Assembly (NCBI GenBank): GCA_964448045.1
Contig: CAYUVF010000020.1
Coordinates: 1 to 62,030 of the forward strand
Length of the DNA stretch: 62,030 nt
From: CAYUVF01 sp964448045
GTDB taxonomy: Bacteria; Bacteroidota; Rhodothermia; Rhodothermales; Salinibacteraceae
Direction: 5' to 3'
The translations under genes and the position numbers were made by a program. This document shows, piece by piece, positions 52,827-61,330 of the stretch. Numbering within the stretch: the first letter of the stretch is position 1; each line of letters starts with the position of its first letter. The notes below the pieces were generated by a model that worked only from the letters and a program-made list of their open reading frames with translations, had not been told where the DNA came from and made no database searches.

Positions 52827-53756
52827 TCAGGATGATTCGAGCGCTTCGGCGCCGCTCGTGATTTCGAGAATTTCCGTCGTGATCGCGTCCTGGCGCGCGC
52901 GATTATACTTCAAGCGGAGCTCTTCCAAAAGTTCCTCTGCGTTGCTCGTGGCGTTATCCATCGCTACCATGCGTGCGCCCTGCTCGGCCGCGTTCGACTC
53001 CAGCATCGCCCGCCACATCTGGTAGTACAGGAAGCGCGGCACGAGGCGGTCGAGGATGGCCTCGGCGCCTGGTTCAAAGAGGTACTCCACGGCCGACTTG
53101 CGTTCAGGCGTCGGTGCTCCGTTTCCGTTAAACTCCTCGTCCATCACCGGCGTCGTGAACTTCTCGGCCGGGATGGGAATGAGCGGCTCCACAATCCGGT
53201 TCTGGGAAATGGTGTTCTTGAACTCGTTGTACACCATCTGGACCTCGTCCCAGTGGTCCTGCTTATAGCCGCGAATCGCGATGTCGGCAATCTCCTGGGC
53301 GGTGTCGAAGTTGAGCCCATCGAAGATATTGCGGAAGTCGCCCACCAGCTGGTAGCCGCGCTTCCCGAAGTGCTCGTGGCCTTTGCGACCCGCACAGATG
53401 AGAAACAGGTTGCCCTGCTTCTGGACGCCGGCGTAGGTGGACTCGATCAGCTGCTCGGCCTTCTTAATCACGTTGCTGTTGAACGCGCCGGCGAGGCCGC
53501 GATCGGCCGTGATGACAACGACCAGCGCGGCGTTGATCTCTTCCTGCGGGGGGAACAGCTCGTGCGAGGTTGGGTCAAGCTCACCCTGCAGGTGGTCGAT
53601 CAGCTCGCGAATCATGTAGGCGTAGGGGCGCGTCTGGAAGATGCGCTCCTGCGCGCGGCGCAGCTTGGCCGCGGCGACCATTTTCATCGCACGCGTGACC
53701 TGCTGCGTGTTCTCGACCGAGTCGATGCGGCTTCGTATGTCGCGAAGGTTGGCCAT
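52827..53756 (-). CDS. atpG: ATP synthase F1 gamma subunit
   Basis: The product is 309 aa from the ATG at 53756. The N-terminal helix ANLRDIRSRIDSVENTQQVT continues into RAMKMVAAAKLRRAQ, VVITADRGLAGAFNSNVIK follows, and the C-terminal helix has EQGARMVAMDNATSNAEELL. It is the rotating central stalk. It is last in the atp operon; atpD and atpC, which usually follow, are absent here. Confidence 0.95.
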   Translation of the reverse strand: MANLRDIRSRIDSVENTQQVTRAMKMVAAAKLRRAQERIFQTRPYAYMIRELIDHLQGELDPTSHELFPPQEEINAALVVVITADRGLAGAFNSNVIKKAEQLIESTYAGVQKQGNLFLICAGRKGHEHFGKRGYQLVGDFRNIFDGLNFDTAQEIADIAIRGYKQDHWDEVQMVYNEFKNTISQNRIVEPLIPIPAEKFTTPVMDEEFNGNGAPTPERKSAVEYLFEPGAEAILDRLVPRFLYYQMWRAMLESNAAEQGARMVAMDNATSNAEELLEELRLKYNRARQDAITTEILEITSGAEALESS

Positions 53757-53810
53757 GGAAAAACCGTTCTCGGGAGTGGGCGGAAATGACAACGCGTGCC
53801 GCGGCGAGGC

Positions 53811-55445
53811 TTAGGCCAGCACGTCGGCGGCGTTCTCCTCGTCTTCATCGTCGGTGTCCTCGGTGTAGAGCTCGGCCAGCTGCTCGGCCTCGGTGCGGAT
53901 CTCGTCCTTGACCGCATCGCTGAGCTGCTCGGTCTCGCGGATTTCGGCAAGGGCCTCGCTGTGCTGCAGCTCCAGCCGCTCCAGCAGCTCCTGCTCGTAC
54001 TCGGTAATTTTGTCCAGCGGAATCGGATCGAGCACGCCCTCGGTGGCGACAAAAATAATAGCGATCTGCTGCTCAACCGGCATCGGGCTAAACTCGTTCT
54101 GCTTCAGAATCTCGACGAGCCGCTCACCGCGCCGGAGCTGGCGCTGCGTAGACGGATCGAGATCGGAACCGAACTTGGCGAAGGCCTCCAACTCGCGGTA
54201 CTGCGCGAGGTCGATGCGCAGCGTTCCGGCCACCTTCTTCATCGCCTTCACCTGCGCGCTTCCGCCAACGCGACTCACCGAGATTCCAACATCAATCGCC
54301 GGCCGGATGCCGGAGTTAAACAAGTCGGTATCGAGGTAAATCTGCCCGTCTGTAATCGAGATGACGTTCGTCGGGATGTAAGCGGAGACGTCGCCGGCCT
54401 GCGTTTCGATAACCGGCAGCGCCGTCAGCGATCCCCCGCCCTGGACGCGGCCCTGCAGCGACTCCGGGATGTTGTTCATGTTCTGCGCGACTTCATCGTT
54501 GTCGATGATCTTAGCCGCGCGCTCCAGCAGGCGGCTGTGCAGGTAGAAGACATCGCCCGGATAGGCCTCGCGCCCCGGTGGACGGCGCAGCAAAAGCGAC
54601 AGCTCGCGATAGGCTACGGCTTGCTTCGAGAGGTCGTCGAAGCAGACGAGCGCGTGACGGCCCGTGTCGCGGAAGAACTCGCCGATGCAGGCGCCCGCAT
54701 ACGGAGCAATGAATTGCTGCGGCGTCGGCGAGGACGCCGGGGCGTTCACGATGACGGTGTACTCCATCGCGCCGTGCTCTTCGAGCGACTGGTACACCTG
54801 CGCGACCGTCGAGTCTTTCTGGCCGACGGCAACATAGACGCAGTAGACGGGATCATCCGTGTCGTGCGAGCGCGCCTGGCTGATGATCGTATCGATCAGC
54901 ACGGCCGTCTTGCCGGTCTGCCGATCGCCAATCACGAGCTCGCGCTGGCCTCGGCCAATCGGGATGGTGGCATCGATGGCCTTGATCCCGGTCTGCAGCG
55001 GCTGCTCCACCGGCTGGCGGTAAATCACCCCGGGCGCCTTGCGCTCCAGCGGCAGATCAATCCGGTCGCCCTCGATGGGTCCCTGGCCGTCCAGCGGATT
55101 GCCGAGGGGGTCGACCACGCGGCCCAGCATGTTTTCGTTGACAGGGATCGACGCGATCTTGCCCGTGCGCCGGACTTCGTCGCCCTCTTTGATCGCGTTC
55201 ACCTCGCCGAAGACGACGACGCCTACGTTGTCCTCCTCGAGGTTCAGCACCATGCCCTTGACCCCGCTCTCGGGGAATTCCACGAGCTCGCTGGCCTGCA
55301 CGTTAGAGAGGCCATAGACGGTTGCGATGCCATCGCCCGCCTGGATGACCGTCCCCACTTCGTAAACGTCAGCCTCGGCTTCAAAGCCGCCGAGTTCGCG
55401 TCTGAGGACGGAAGTTACTTCATCCGGTCGAATCGCCGTTGCCAT
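53811..55445 (-). CDS. atpA: ATP synthase F1 alpha subunit
   Basis: The product is 544 aa. It has the P-loop GDRQTGKTAVLIDTI, a preceding IPIGRGQRELVIG, DDLSKQAVAYRELSLLLRRP and the C-terminal SRVGGSAQVKAMKKVAGTLR. It is the non-catalytic nucleotide-binding subunit of the F1 head. The last 30 residues are highly acidic, in keeping with a halophile-like proteome. It lies between atpH and atpG. Confidence 0.97.
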   Translation of the reverse strand: MATAIRPDEVTSVLRRELGGFEAEADVYEVGTVIQAGDGIATVYGLSNVQASELVEFPESGVKGMVLNLEEDNVGVVVFGEVNAIKEGDEVRRTGKIASIPVNENMLGRVVDPLGNPLDGQGPIEGDRIDLPLERKAPGVIYRQPVEQPLQTGIKAIDATIPIGRGQRELVIGDRQTGKTAVLIDTIISQARSHDTDDPVYCVYVAVGQKDSTVAQVYQSLEEHGAMEYTVIVNAPASSPTPQQFIAPYAGACIGEFFRDTGRHALVCFDDLSKQAVAYRELSLLLRRPPGREAYPGDVFYLHSRLLERAAKIIDNDEVAQNMNNIPESLQGRVQGGGSLTALPVIETQAGDVSAYIPTNVISITDGQIYLDTDLFNSGIRPAIDVGISVSRVGGSAQVKAMKKVAGTLRIDLAQYRELEAFAKFGSDLDPSTQRQLRRGERLVEILKQNEFSPMPVEQQIAIIFVATEGVLDPIPLDKITEYEQELLERLELQHSEALAEIRETEQLSDAVKDEIRTEAEQLAELYTEDTDDEDEENAADVLA

Positions 55446-55497
55446 AATATAAGTGTCAAGTCAAGCAGTGAAACAGTGCAATGTAGGGGCGGCGTGC

Positions 55498-56073
55498 CTA
55501 TGCGGCCGCGCCGTTGGGGCCACTCGAAACCGCTACGCCGTGCGACCAGCGGTCGCGTAGGTTTTCCAGCTTCTGGCGGACGCTGCCGTCGTAGACGCGG
55601 TCGCCAATGCGAATGACCAGTCCTCCGATGAGGTCGGGGTTCTCTTCGACGCGCAGCCGAACCTGCTGGCCCGACATCGCCTCCAACTCATCGACGAGGT
55701 GCTCGCGCTCCGCCTCGCCCAGCGGATGCGCCACGCGGGCCTGCACCTCGATGATGCCGCGCTGCTCATCGCGGAAGTCCTGATACGTTTCCACGATGCG
55801 CGGTAGCATCTTAGCCCGGTCCTTGGTCACTAACAGCTGTACGAACTGGAGCGTCAGCGGCGCAACGCGCTCCTCAAGCAGCGCCTTCAGGATCGCCTTC
55901 TTCTTGTCCTTGGGAATCACCGGACTGTCCACGACGCGGGTAAACTCGTCCACCTCATCGAGGGTAGTCCGCAGCAGGGTGATGTCTTCATCTACGGCCT
56001 CGACGCAATCCTGGCTCTCGGCCTCCTGATAGAGGGCGTTTGCGTATCGCCGGGCTACCGTTTGGTCGCTCAT
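55498..56073 (-). CDS. atpH: ATP synthase F1 delta subunit
   Basis: The product is 191 aa. The N-terminus VARRYANALYQEAESQDCVE is followed by VDSPVIPKDKKKAILKALL and the C-terminal VEENPDLIGGLVIRIGDRVY, then DGSVRQKLENLRDR. This is the OSCP/delta signature; the protein joins F1 to the peripheral stalk. The order atpF-atpH-atpA is canonical. Confidence 0.95.
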   Translation of the reverse strand: MSDQTVARRYANALYQEAESQDCVEAVDEDITLLRTTLDEVDEFTRVVDSPVIPKDKKKAILKALLEERVAPLTLQFVQLLVTKDRAKMLPRIVETYQDFRDEQRGIIEVQARVAHPLGEAEREHLVDELEAMSGQQVRLRVEENPDLIGGLVIRIGDRVYDGSVRQKLENLRDRWSHGVAVSSGPNGAAA

Positions 56074-56169
56074 ATATGTAGGGTGCAGGTTGGAAGAGTG
56101 CAGGCTGGGAGGGCCGGCGGATGCACCCCGCCATGACGGCCTTGCAACCTGTAACTCGAAACCCGAAAA

Positions 56170-56679
56170 CTAATTCTGCGGAAGCGTATCGATAAAGTCG
56201 TCCACGAGCTGGCGCTGGCGCGAGCCGTCCATATCCTCCCGGATGATCTTGCTCGCCGCCTCGATGGCCAGATCGGCTACTTCGTCGCGCAACTCTTCGA
56301 GCGCGCCTTGCTTCTCGCGCTCGATCTCGGCCTGCGCTTGCTCCTGCATCTGGCGGATCTTGACGCGGGTCTTCTCGACCTCTTCGTTGCGCAACTCCTC
56401 GGCCGATTCGCGCGCCTCTCGGAGAATGCGCTGCGCGTCTTTCTCGGCTTCACGACGCGCCTTCTCATTATCCGCCTGGATCTTCTTGGCCTCCGCGAGC
56501 GCCTCTTCAGCGCGGCGGATGGACTGGTCGATCGTCTGCTCGCGGTCCTCCAGCGAACTCACGATCGGCGACCAGGCGAACTTGTAGAGCACCCAGAAGA
56601 AGATCAGGAACGCCAGCGTCTTCCAAACCATGAGGCCGGCCGACGGCTCCAACAGACTTTGCGCCAGGATGAACGACAT
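56170..56679 (-). CDS. atpF: ATP synthase Fo b subunit
   Basis: The product is 169 aa. One N-terminal membrane helix (MVWKTLAFLIFFWVLYKFAW) is followed by a long charged coiled coil (about 40-165) that forms the peripheral stalk. It sits 104 nt after atpE and 96 nt before atpH. Confidence 0.94.
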   Translation of the reverse strand: MSFILAQSLLEPSAGLMVWKTLAFLIFFWVLYKFAWSPIVSSLEDREQTIDQSIRRAEEALAEAKKIQADNEKARREAEKDAQRILREARESAEELRNEEVEKTRVKIRQMQEQAQAEIEREKQGALEELRDEVADLAIEAASKIIREDMDGSRQRQLVDDFIDTLPQN

Positions 56680-56782
56680 AGCAACAACCGAATTAGGGAA
56701 AGAAAGGCGGCGGTGACGCGGCTACGGACGCTGCGCCAGCCCCGAGGATGGCATGCAGGCCCGAACCAACAGCCCCAACAAT

Positions 56783-57010
56783 TTACTTCACGCTGAGAAT
56801 AAAGCAGATCACAACGCCGAAGAGCGCGACGCCCTCAATCAGCGCGGCAGCGATAATCATCGACGTCCGGATGTCGCCTGCGGCTTCGGGCTGGCGGGCG
56901 GATCCTTCCATGGCGGGTCCGGCCAAACGACCGATTCCAAGGCCGGCGCCGAGCGCCACCATGCCTACGCCAATTCCAGCTGCGAGAAATGCCATTGCGG
57001 ATGGTTCCAT
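56783..57010 (-). CDS. atpE: ATP synthase Fo c subunit
   Basis: The product is 75 aa (ATG 57010; ATG 56995 is possible). Two membrane helices flank the polar loop GSARQPEA, with the ion-binding Glu at E59 in AALIEGVALFGVV. The residue after the Glu is Gly, lacking the Ser/Thr typical of sodium-binding rings, so proton coupling is more likely (inference). Confidence 0.95.
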   Translation of the reverse strand: MEPSAMAFLAAGIGVGMVALGAGLGIGRLAGPAMEGSARQPEAAGDIRTSMIIAAALIEGVALFGVVICFILSVK

Positions 57011-57178
57011 GATTCTGTCCGTTTAGGTTGTAAAGTTGCGTATTGCGGTTAGGGGTCAAACAGGTTGAGCGGGCTATTGATGCCCGGGCGCTCGCGAGCC
57101 GCCAAGCAGCGATTCGCGTCCAATCCGGTGCGCGCCAGCACCGTCGTATGGAGGTCTGGAGGTATCGTGAGGGTCGAT

Positions 57179-58399
57179 TTATCCCGCGGTGGCCGGTTCG
57201 AGCTCATCGACGCGCGAGCGCTCCGATGCCGTTCCGTCTCCCGAAAAGGCCGGCGTCAATTCGCCGTGGCCCGTAGCCTCGTCTTCGTGCTCCTCGTGTT
57301 CGTGCTCATGCACTTCCATGCCAATGAAAAGCGCCGAGAGCAGCGTGAAGACGTAGGCCTGAATGAAGGCGACCAAGAACTTGAGCACCATAATGCCGAC
57401 GGTCAAGAGCACCGCCACTGGCGCCGATCCCCATCCGGCCGCGAGGCCAAACAGGCGGTCCATCGTAAAGATGAGCCCGATCATGATGATGATCATCAGC
57501 CCGCCCGATACCATGTTGGCAAACAGACGGATGGCGAGCGCCGCGTGCCGCGTGATCGTCCCGGCAATCTCGATGGGCACCATAATCGCGCGGATGAGCG
57601 CCGGCACCCCGGAGGGCCCCGTGAAGATTTCTTTCCAGTGCGCGGCCGAGGCGTACACGTGACCGATCACGAGCGTAAAGATGGCGAGCACCGCCGTCAC
57701 TCCCAGGTTGGCCGTCGCGGCCTCTCCATAGGGAATGATGCCCATAATGTTGCCAAAGAGAATCAGGAAGAAGACCGTCAGTAGGTACGGCAAAAACTTG
57801 GGGTACTGCTCACCGATGTTCGGCTTCGCGATGTCGTCGCGGATGTACACAACGACGGCCTCAAACATATTCTGGAAGATGCCTCGTGGCGCCTCGTCGC
57901 GGCCGATGCCGCGCTTGTACTTGTTCGCCAGCGGAATAAACACCAGCAGCGTGATAAGCATGGCCACCAGCACGAAGACGAGATAGCGCGTGACCGACAT
58001 ATCCAGCACGATGCGGCCCTGCCGCGCTTCCAGGTCGGCGTGCAGGTGCTCTTTGGCTGCGATGGCCTCGGTGATGGCGGCCTGATTGGCGCCTTCGATC
58101 ACCTCGTCGTGATCGTCGCCGTGCACGTGAAGGTCGAAATTGCCCGACTTGAGGGCAGATTTCGTCGTCGCGTATGCCTGAAACGTCCATCCCCCCTCCG
58201 CCGTCTTCATCACAAAGAGGCGCGGCAGCTCCCATTTGCCGAACGGCGAAAAGTCCATGTAAATCCCGTCGACGACGTGCTCCATCGGATCGAGCGGCTC
58301 GCCTTCTTCGGCGGCCTGCGCCGGGGGCACGGCGCCAAGGGCCATCACAAGGACGGCGATCAGCGAAAGGACTGTATTTCGCCCAAACGTCAGTCGCAT
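57179..58399 (-). CDS. atpB: ATP synthase Fo a subunit, long form with signal peptide
   Basis: The product is 406 aa from the ATG at 58399, chosen because it opens a signal peptide (LIAVLVMALGAVPPAQA). About 130 exported N-terminal residues follow, with LDPMEHVVDGIYMDFSPFGK. The membrane part carries the essential Arg in ALAIRLFANMVSGGLM and ends in VFTLLSALFIGMEVHEH with a His/Glu-rich tail. It is far longer than the roughly 270-residue E. coli protein, a form known in Bacteroidota. It is the proton channel stator. Confidence 0.94.
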   Translation of the reverse strand: MRLTFGRNTVLSLIAVLVMALGAVPPAQAAEEGEPLDPMEHVVDGIYMDFSPFGKWELPRLFVMKTAEGGWTFQAYATTKSALKSGNFDLHVHGDDHDEVIEGANQAAITEAIAAKEHLHADLEARQGRIVLDMSVTRYLVFVLVAMLITLLVFIPLANKYKRGIGRDEAPRGIFQNMFEAVVVYIRDDIAKPNIGEQYPKFLPYLLTVFFLILFGNIMGIIPYGEAATANLGVTAVLAIFTLVIGHVYASAAHWKEIFTGPSGVPALIRAIMVPIEIAGTITRHAALAIRLFANMVSGGLMIIIMIGLIFTMDRLFGLAAGWGSAPVAVLLTVGIMVLKFLVAFIQAYVFTLLSALFIGMEVHEHEHEEHEDEATGHGELTPAFSGDGTASERSRVDELEPATAG

Positions 58400-58441
58400 A
58401 AGTTCGTCTATTCCTTCGGGGATGGAGCGGCGAGCTCGCAC

Positions 58442-58747
58442 TTAGGACATCTCGCCCGCCTTGGCAGCGCGATGCAGTATCGCAATTTCCAGCGCGAGTC
58501 CCAACACAAAAATGATGAAAAACGCCCCAACAAACGGGGGCACCGGGGTCGATGTAAATAGAAGCGTAATCGCAACCACGAGGAGGGCGCCCACAAGGCG
58601 CACAACAAGCCCCCCGATGGACACAATCATAAAACTCCGATGCTCATCGAAGCGCAGGGCCCAGCGATTCATCAGCAGGCTGGCCGCGCCGTACGCGACG
58701 CCAAGCCCGGCTCCCAGCACGACCCCCATCCACCAACTCGACATCAA
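58442..58747 (-). CDS. Small membrane protein in atp operon (AtpI-like position)
   Basis: The product is 101 aa with three or four membrane helices (WWMGVVLGAGLGVAYGAASL, SIGGLVVRLVGALLVVAITL, FVGAFFIIFVLGLALEIAIL). It lies between the AtpZ-type gene and atpB, where ATP synthase protein I or a related assembly factor is usually found. Sequence similarity to AtpI is weak by eye, so the assignment rests mainly on position. Confidence 0.65.
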   Translation of the reverse strand: MMSSWWMGVVLGAGLGVAYGAASLLMNRWALRFDEHRSFMIVSIGGLVVRLVGALLVVAITLLFTSTPVPPFVGAFFIIFVLGLALEIAILHRAAKAGEMS

Positions 58748-58923
58748 TCTTGCGAAGCGTGCCTGATCAGCGACTGTCGGTGAGGGATGCGCACTCCTGC
58801 ATCAGCTTACATCGGCGTCCAAATTAAGCACAATTGCTAAAGGAGACTGGCAAGCAGCAGTGAATTACACATGAAGGAATGCTGAATCTGCCGGGTCTCC
58901 TGGCCGATGGTCCAGCGGCGACC

Positions 58924-59211
58924 TCACGCCGTACCCGATCCAGGGGTATCGCGATCCGAGGGCGGAGCCTCGGATCGCTTGCGCGTCTTGGCCGATCGGT
59001 CCAACTGGAAGATTTGAACGAAGACCATTCCCATCCCGAGCAGGGCGCCTACGACCGTCATCCAGGGCATGGTTCCCCACCAGCGGTCGAGGTAGTAGCC
59101 ACCCACGGTGAACAGCACAATCGACACCGCCACGCGCCAGCCGAGGTCGAGGTAGGGCGCGACTTCGCGGAGGACGTTGTGCCAGTCCGATCCGCCCGGG
59201 GGAGGACTCAT
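58924..59211 (-). CDS. atpZ: AtpZ/AtpI-family membrane protein
   Basis: The product is 95 aa from the ATG at 59211, which overlaps the bactofilin stop (ATGA). Two helices (LGWRVAVSIVLFTVGGYYLD and TVVGALLGMGMVFVQIFQL) with RWWGTMPWMT between them are the AtpZ/AtpI (F1Fo assembly) pattern. It begins the ATP synthase part of the operon. The 176 bases between it and the next gene contain nothing I recognise. Confidence 0.75.
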   Translation of the reverse strand: MSPPPGGSDWHNVLREVAPYLDLGWRVAVSIVLFTVGGYYLDRWWGTMPWMTVVGALLGMGMVFVQIFQLDRSAKTRKRSEAPPSDRDTPGSGTA

Positions 59212-59711
59212 GACGTCGCGGTTTCTTTCCCGTTCGGCGGCTGCTTCTTCGCCGCAGACGGCTTGACCGGCTTCGACTCGGCCACCGCGCCGTTCGACGC
59301 CGCTTTCTTCTTCACGTCCGAGGCCGGAGCCGACCCTGCCCCCATCGTGCACTGGCCGGTAAACTCGGCGCCTTCTTCGACGACGAGGCGCGCGGTGTCG
59401 ATGTCACCATCAACGCGTGCACTGCCTTTCAGCACGAGCCGCTCGTCGATCTGGAGCTCGCCATCGACGCGGCCGGCGATGTCGGCACTGGTGGCCGCCA
59501 CCTCGCCGTCGATGACGCCGCCCTCGGCAACGATCGCTTTGCCGTTGACCTCCAACCGCCCCACGATGCGCCCGCTGATGCGCACATCGCTCTCGGCGCG
59601 GAGGGTGCCCTCGAATACGGTTCCATCTCCAACGAGGTTGATCTGATCGGGTGTGGGTCCGCGGTGTGATTCCATCGCGTCTGTGTCTTTTTCTTTGCCA
59701 AACAGGGCCAT
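59208..59711 (-). CDS. Bactofilin
   Basis: The product is 167 aa from the ATG at 59711. The right-handed beta-helix repeats are NLVGDGTVFEGTLRAESDVR, ISGRIVGRLEVNGKAIVAEG, GVIDGEVAATSADIAGRVDG and LVLKGSARVDGDIDTARLVV, the DUF583/bactofilin core. The flanking tails are disordered and Lys-rich. Bactofilins form filaments that position cell-wall enzymes. An M23 peptidase gene lies directly upstream, a pairing seen in several bacteria. Confidence 0.92.
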   Translation of the reverse strand: MALFGKEKDTDAMESHRGPTPDQINLVGDGTVFEGTLRAESDVRISGRIVGRLEVNGKAIVAEGGVIDGEVAATSADIAGRVDGELQIDERLVLKGSARVDGDIDTARLVVEEGAEFTGQCTMGAGSAPASDVKKKAASNGAVAESKPVKPSAAKKQPPNGKETATS

Positions 59712-59775
59712 TTGATACAACACCTAAAAATCCATCGATAACGTGAGCGCAGGGGGAAGCTAACTCTACCGGAGC

Positions 59776-60669
59776 TTACCATCCGGTAATATACGGCCGG
59801 GGGTCTTGGGCGAGCCCCTCGTGCCAGAGTTCAAAGTGCAGATGGGGACCGGTCGTAATTTCACCGGTATTGCCACTCAGGGCAATCGTCTCGCGATCGC
59901 CGACGCGGTCGCCCACCTGCTTGAGCAGCTGTTTGTTGTGCTTGTAGACCGAGAGATAACCGCCTGCATGCTGTACGGCGATGGTGAAGCCGCCATCCTG
60001 CGTCCAATCGGCCAGCACGATGTAACCGGGGCCCACGGTGCGCACCGGCGTGCCTTCTTCGGCCGCGATGTCGACCGCGTAGTGCCGGGCTCGAGCGTCG
60101 TAGCCGCGCGTAGGAACCCCTTCAACGGGCGGACGCACTGGCAGTTGCAGTCCGAGAGGCGGGGCCGATGAGCGCCCGTTCGTCGTGCGCACGGGCGGCT
60201 CCTGCAACCGTCGGATAGGAAGCGCCGGCTGATCGTGCGCGGAGACGCCTCCGGGCGCCTCTTCCACGTCTTCGTCGGGCATGGACCCCGGCGGCGTAGA
60301 GCGGTCGACCCGGGTTGCCCCACCCGGCCCCCCACTCGGACGCCCGGTGATCAGCCCCTGGAGCTGGCGGATGTAGTGCTGCTGAGCCCGCAGCGAATCG
60401 CTCAAAGCGGCCACGCGCACGGCATTGACCTGAGCGGCCTGGCGCATCGCCTGGGTGCCATAGCCCGGCACCCACTCGCGGATCGGGGTCAGCGCCACGA
60501 GGCTCACCGCAATCACCGCCACTGCCAGCACCGATCCGCCCCAGAGCATCAGCACACGCCGGGGACGCACCCGATAGCGCTGGGGCGCCTCCACGCTGTG
60601 CTCATCCATGATGAGGATCGTGCATACGCCCTTGGTGCGGCGCGCAAAATCCGATAGAAATGCCCACAT
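59776..60669 (-). CDS. M23 (LytM) family metallopeptidase, membrane-anchored
   Basis: The product is 297 aa. One membrane helix (about 38-60, LMLWGGSVLAVAVIAVSLVAL) precedes a short coiled region (RVAALSDSLRAQQHYIRQLQ), a Pro-rich linker, and the M23 domain with zinc ligands H/D in RHYAVDIAAEEGTPV and HxH in GPHLHFELW. It should cleave peptidoglycan cross-links in the periplasm. The adjacent bactofilin gene suggests a shape-control pair. Confidence 0.9.
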   Translation of the reverse strand: MWAFLSDFARRTKGVCTILIMDEHSVEAPQRYRVRPRRVLMLWGGSVLAVAVIAVSLVALTPIREWVPGYGTQAMRQAAQVNAVRVAALSDSLRAQQHYIRQLQGLITGRPSGGPGGATRVDRSTPPGSMPDEDVEEAPGGVSAHDQPALPIRRLQEPPVRTTNGRSSAPPLGLQLPVRPPVEGVPTRGYDARARHYAVDIAAEEGTPVRTVGPGYIVLADWTQDGGFTIAVQHAGGYLSVYKHNKQLLKQVGDRVGDRETIALSGNTGEITTGPHLHFELWHEGLAQDPRPYITGW

Positions 60670-60747
60670 GCTCGTTCGTTATTACCTGCTGCGCGGCGAA
60701 ACGCGATCCCCCGGCTTCGGAGACGGATCGCTCATACGCCGGCAAAT

Positions 60748-60776
60748 TTGACTTTTTCGTGCGCGGGAAACATACT
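60748..60776 (+). promoter_or_regulatory. Candidate promoter of rpsT
   Basis: TTGACT (60748-60753) and CATACT (60771-60776) are 17 nt apart, giving a sigma-70-like pair about 80 nt upstream of the rpsT ATG. The region is AT-rich relative to its surroundings. AAGG lies about 10 nt before the start codon. Confidence 0.5.
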
Positions 60777-60858
60777 TCCAGACTTATTTTTTAGCAAAGG
60801 CATATTTCCGACACGGTCTCATGCAAACTTCATCACACACCTTTAAGGTTCAATACTT

Positions 60859-61110
60859 ATGCCCCAGCACCAATCTGCCAAAAAGCGCGTTCGCCAGAAT
60901 GAAAAACGCCGTCAGCGCAACAAGGCGCAGTCCAGCCGCGTCCGCTCGATGGTGAAAAAGCTGCGTGAGACGGAGGATAAGGACAAAGCCACCGAGCTGC
61001 TGAACGACGTCAAGGGCGCTCTCGACCGGCTGGCGTCCAAGGGCATCATCCACAAAAACAAAGCCGCCAACTACAAGAGCAAGCTCGAGCAGCACGTCAA
61101 CGCGCTCTAA
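60859..61110 (+). CDS. rpsT: 30S ribosomal protein S20
   Basis: The product is 83 aa, of normal length for the family. HQSAKKRVRQNEKRRQRNKA followed by SRVRSMVKKLRET, and KGIIHKNKAANYKSKL at the C-terminus, are diagnostic of S20. It binds 16S rRNA in the small subunit. It is a single-gene unit divergent from the M23 peptidase. Confidence 0.97.
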   Translation: MPQHQSAKKRVRQNEKRRQRNKAQSSRVRSMVKKLRETEDKDKATELLNDVKGALDRLASKGIIHKNKAANYKSKLEQHVNAL

Positions 61111-61330
61111 CGGCCCGGCACGCTGTCCTGCCCGGCGTGCCGAGGCGGGCGCCCGTGGCTGTTCAAGGCACGGGGCAGTTGTGGAAGTGCATCTGCAATT
61201 GTACCCTTTGTTGTGAGCGTGTTTGGCCTCACAGGTCGAAACGTGCTCAGGTGTACCGTTGGACGACCCTCGACAGGCGCCGCGCGCCACTTGCGTTCCC
61301 TTTTCCACTACTGAGACAACTAACCCTCCC

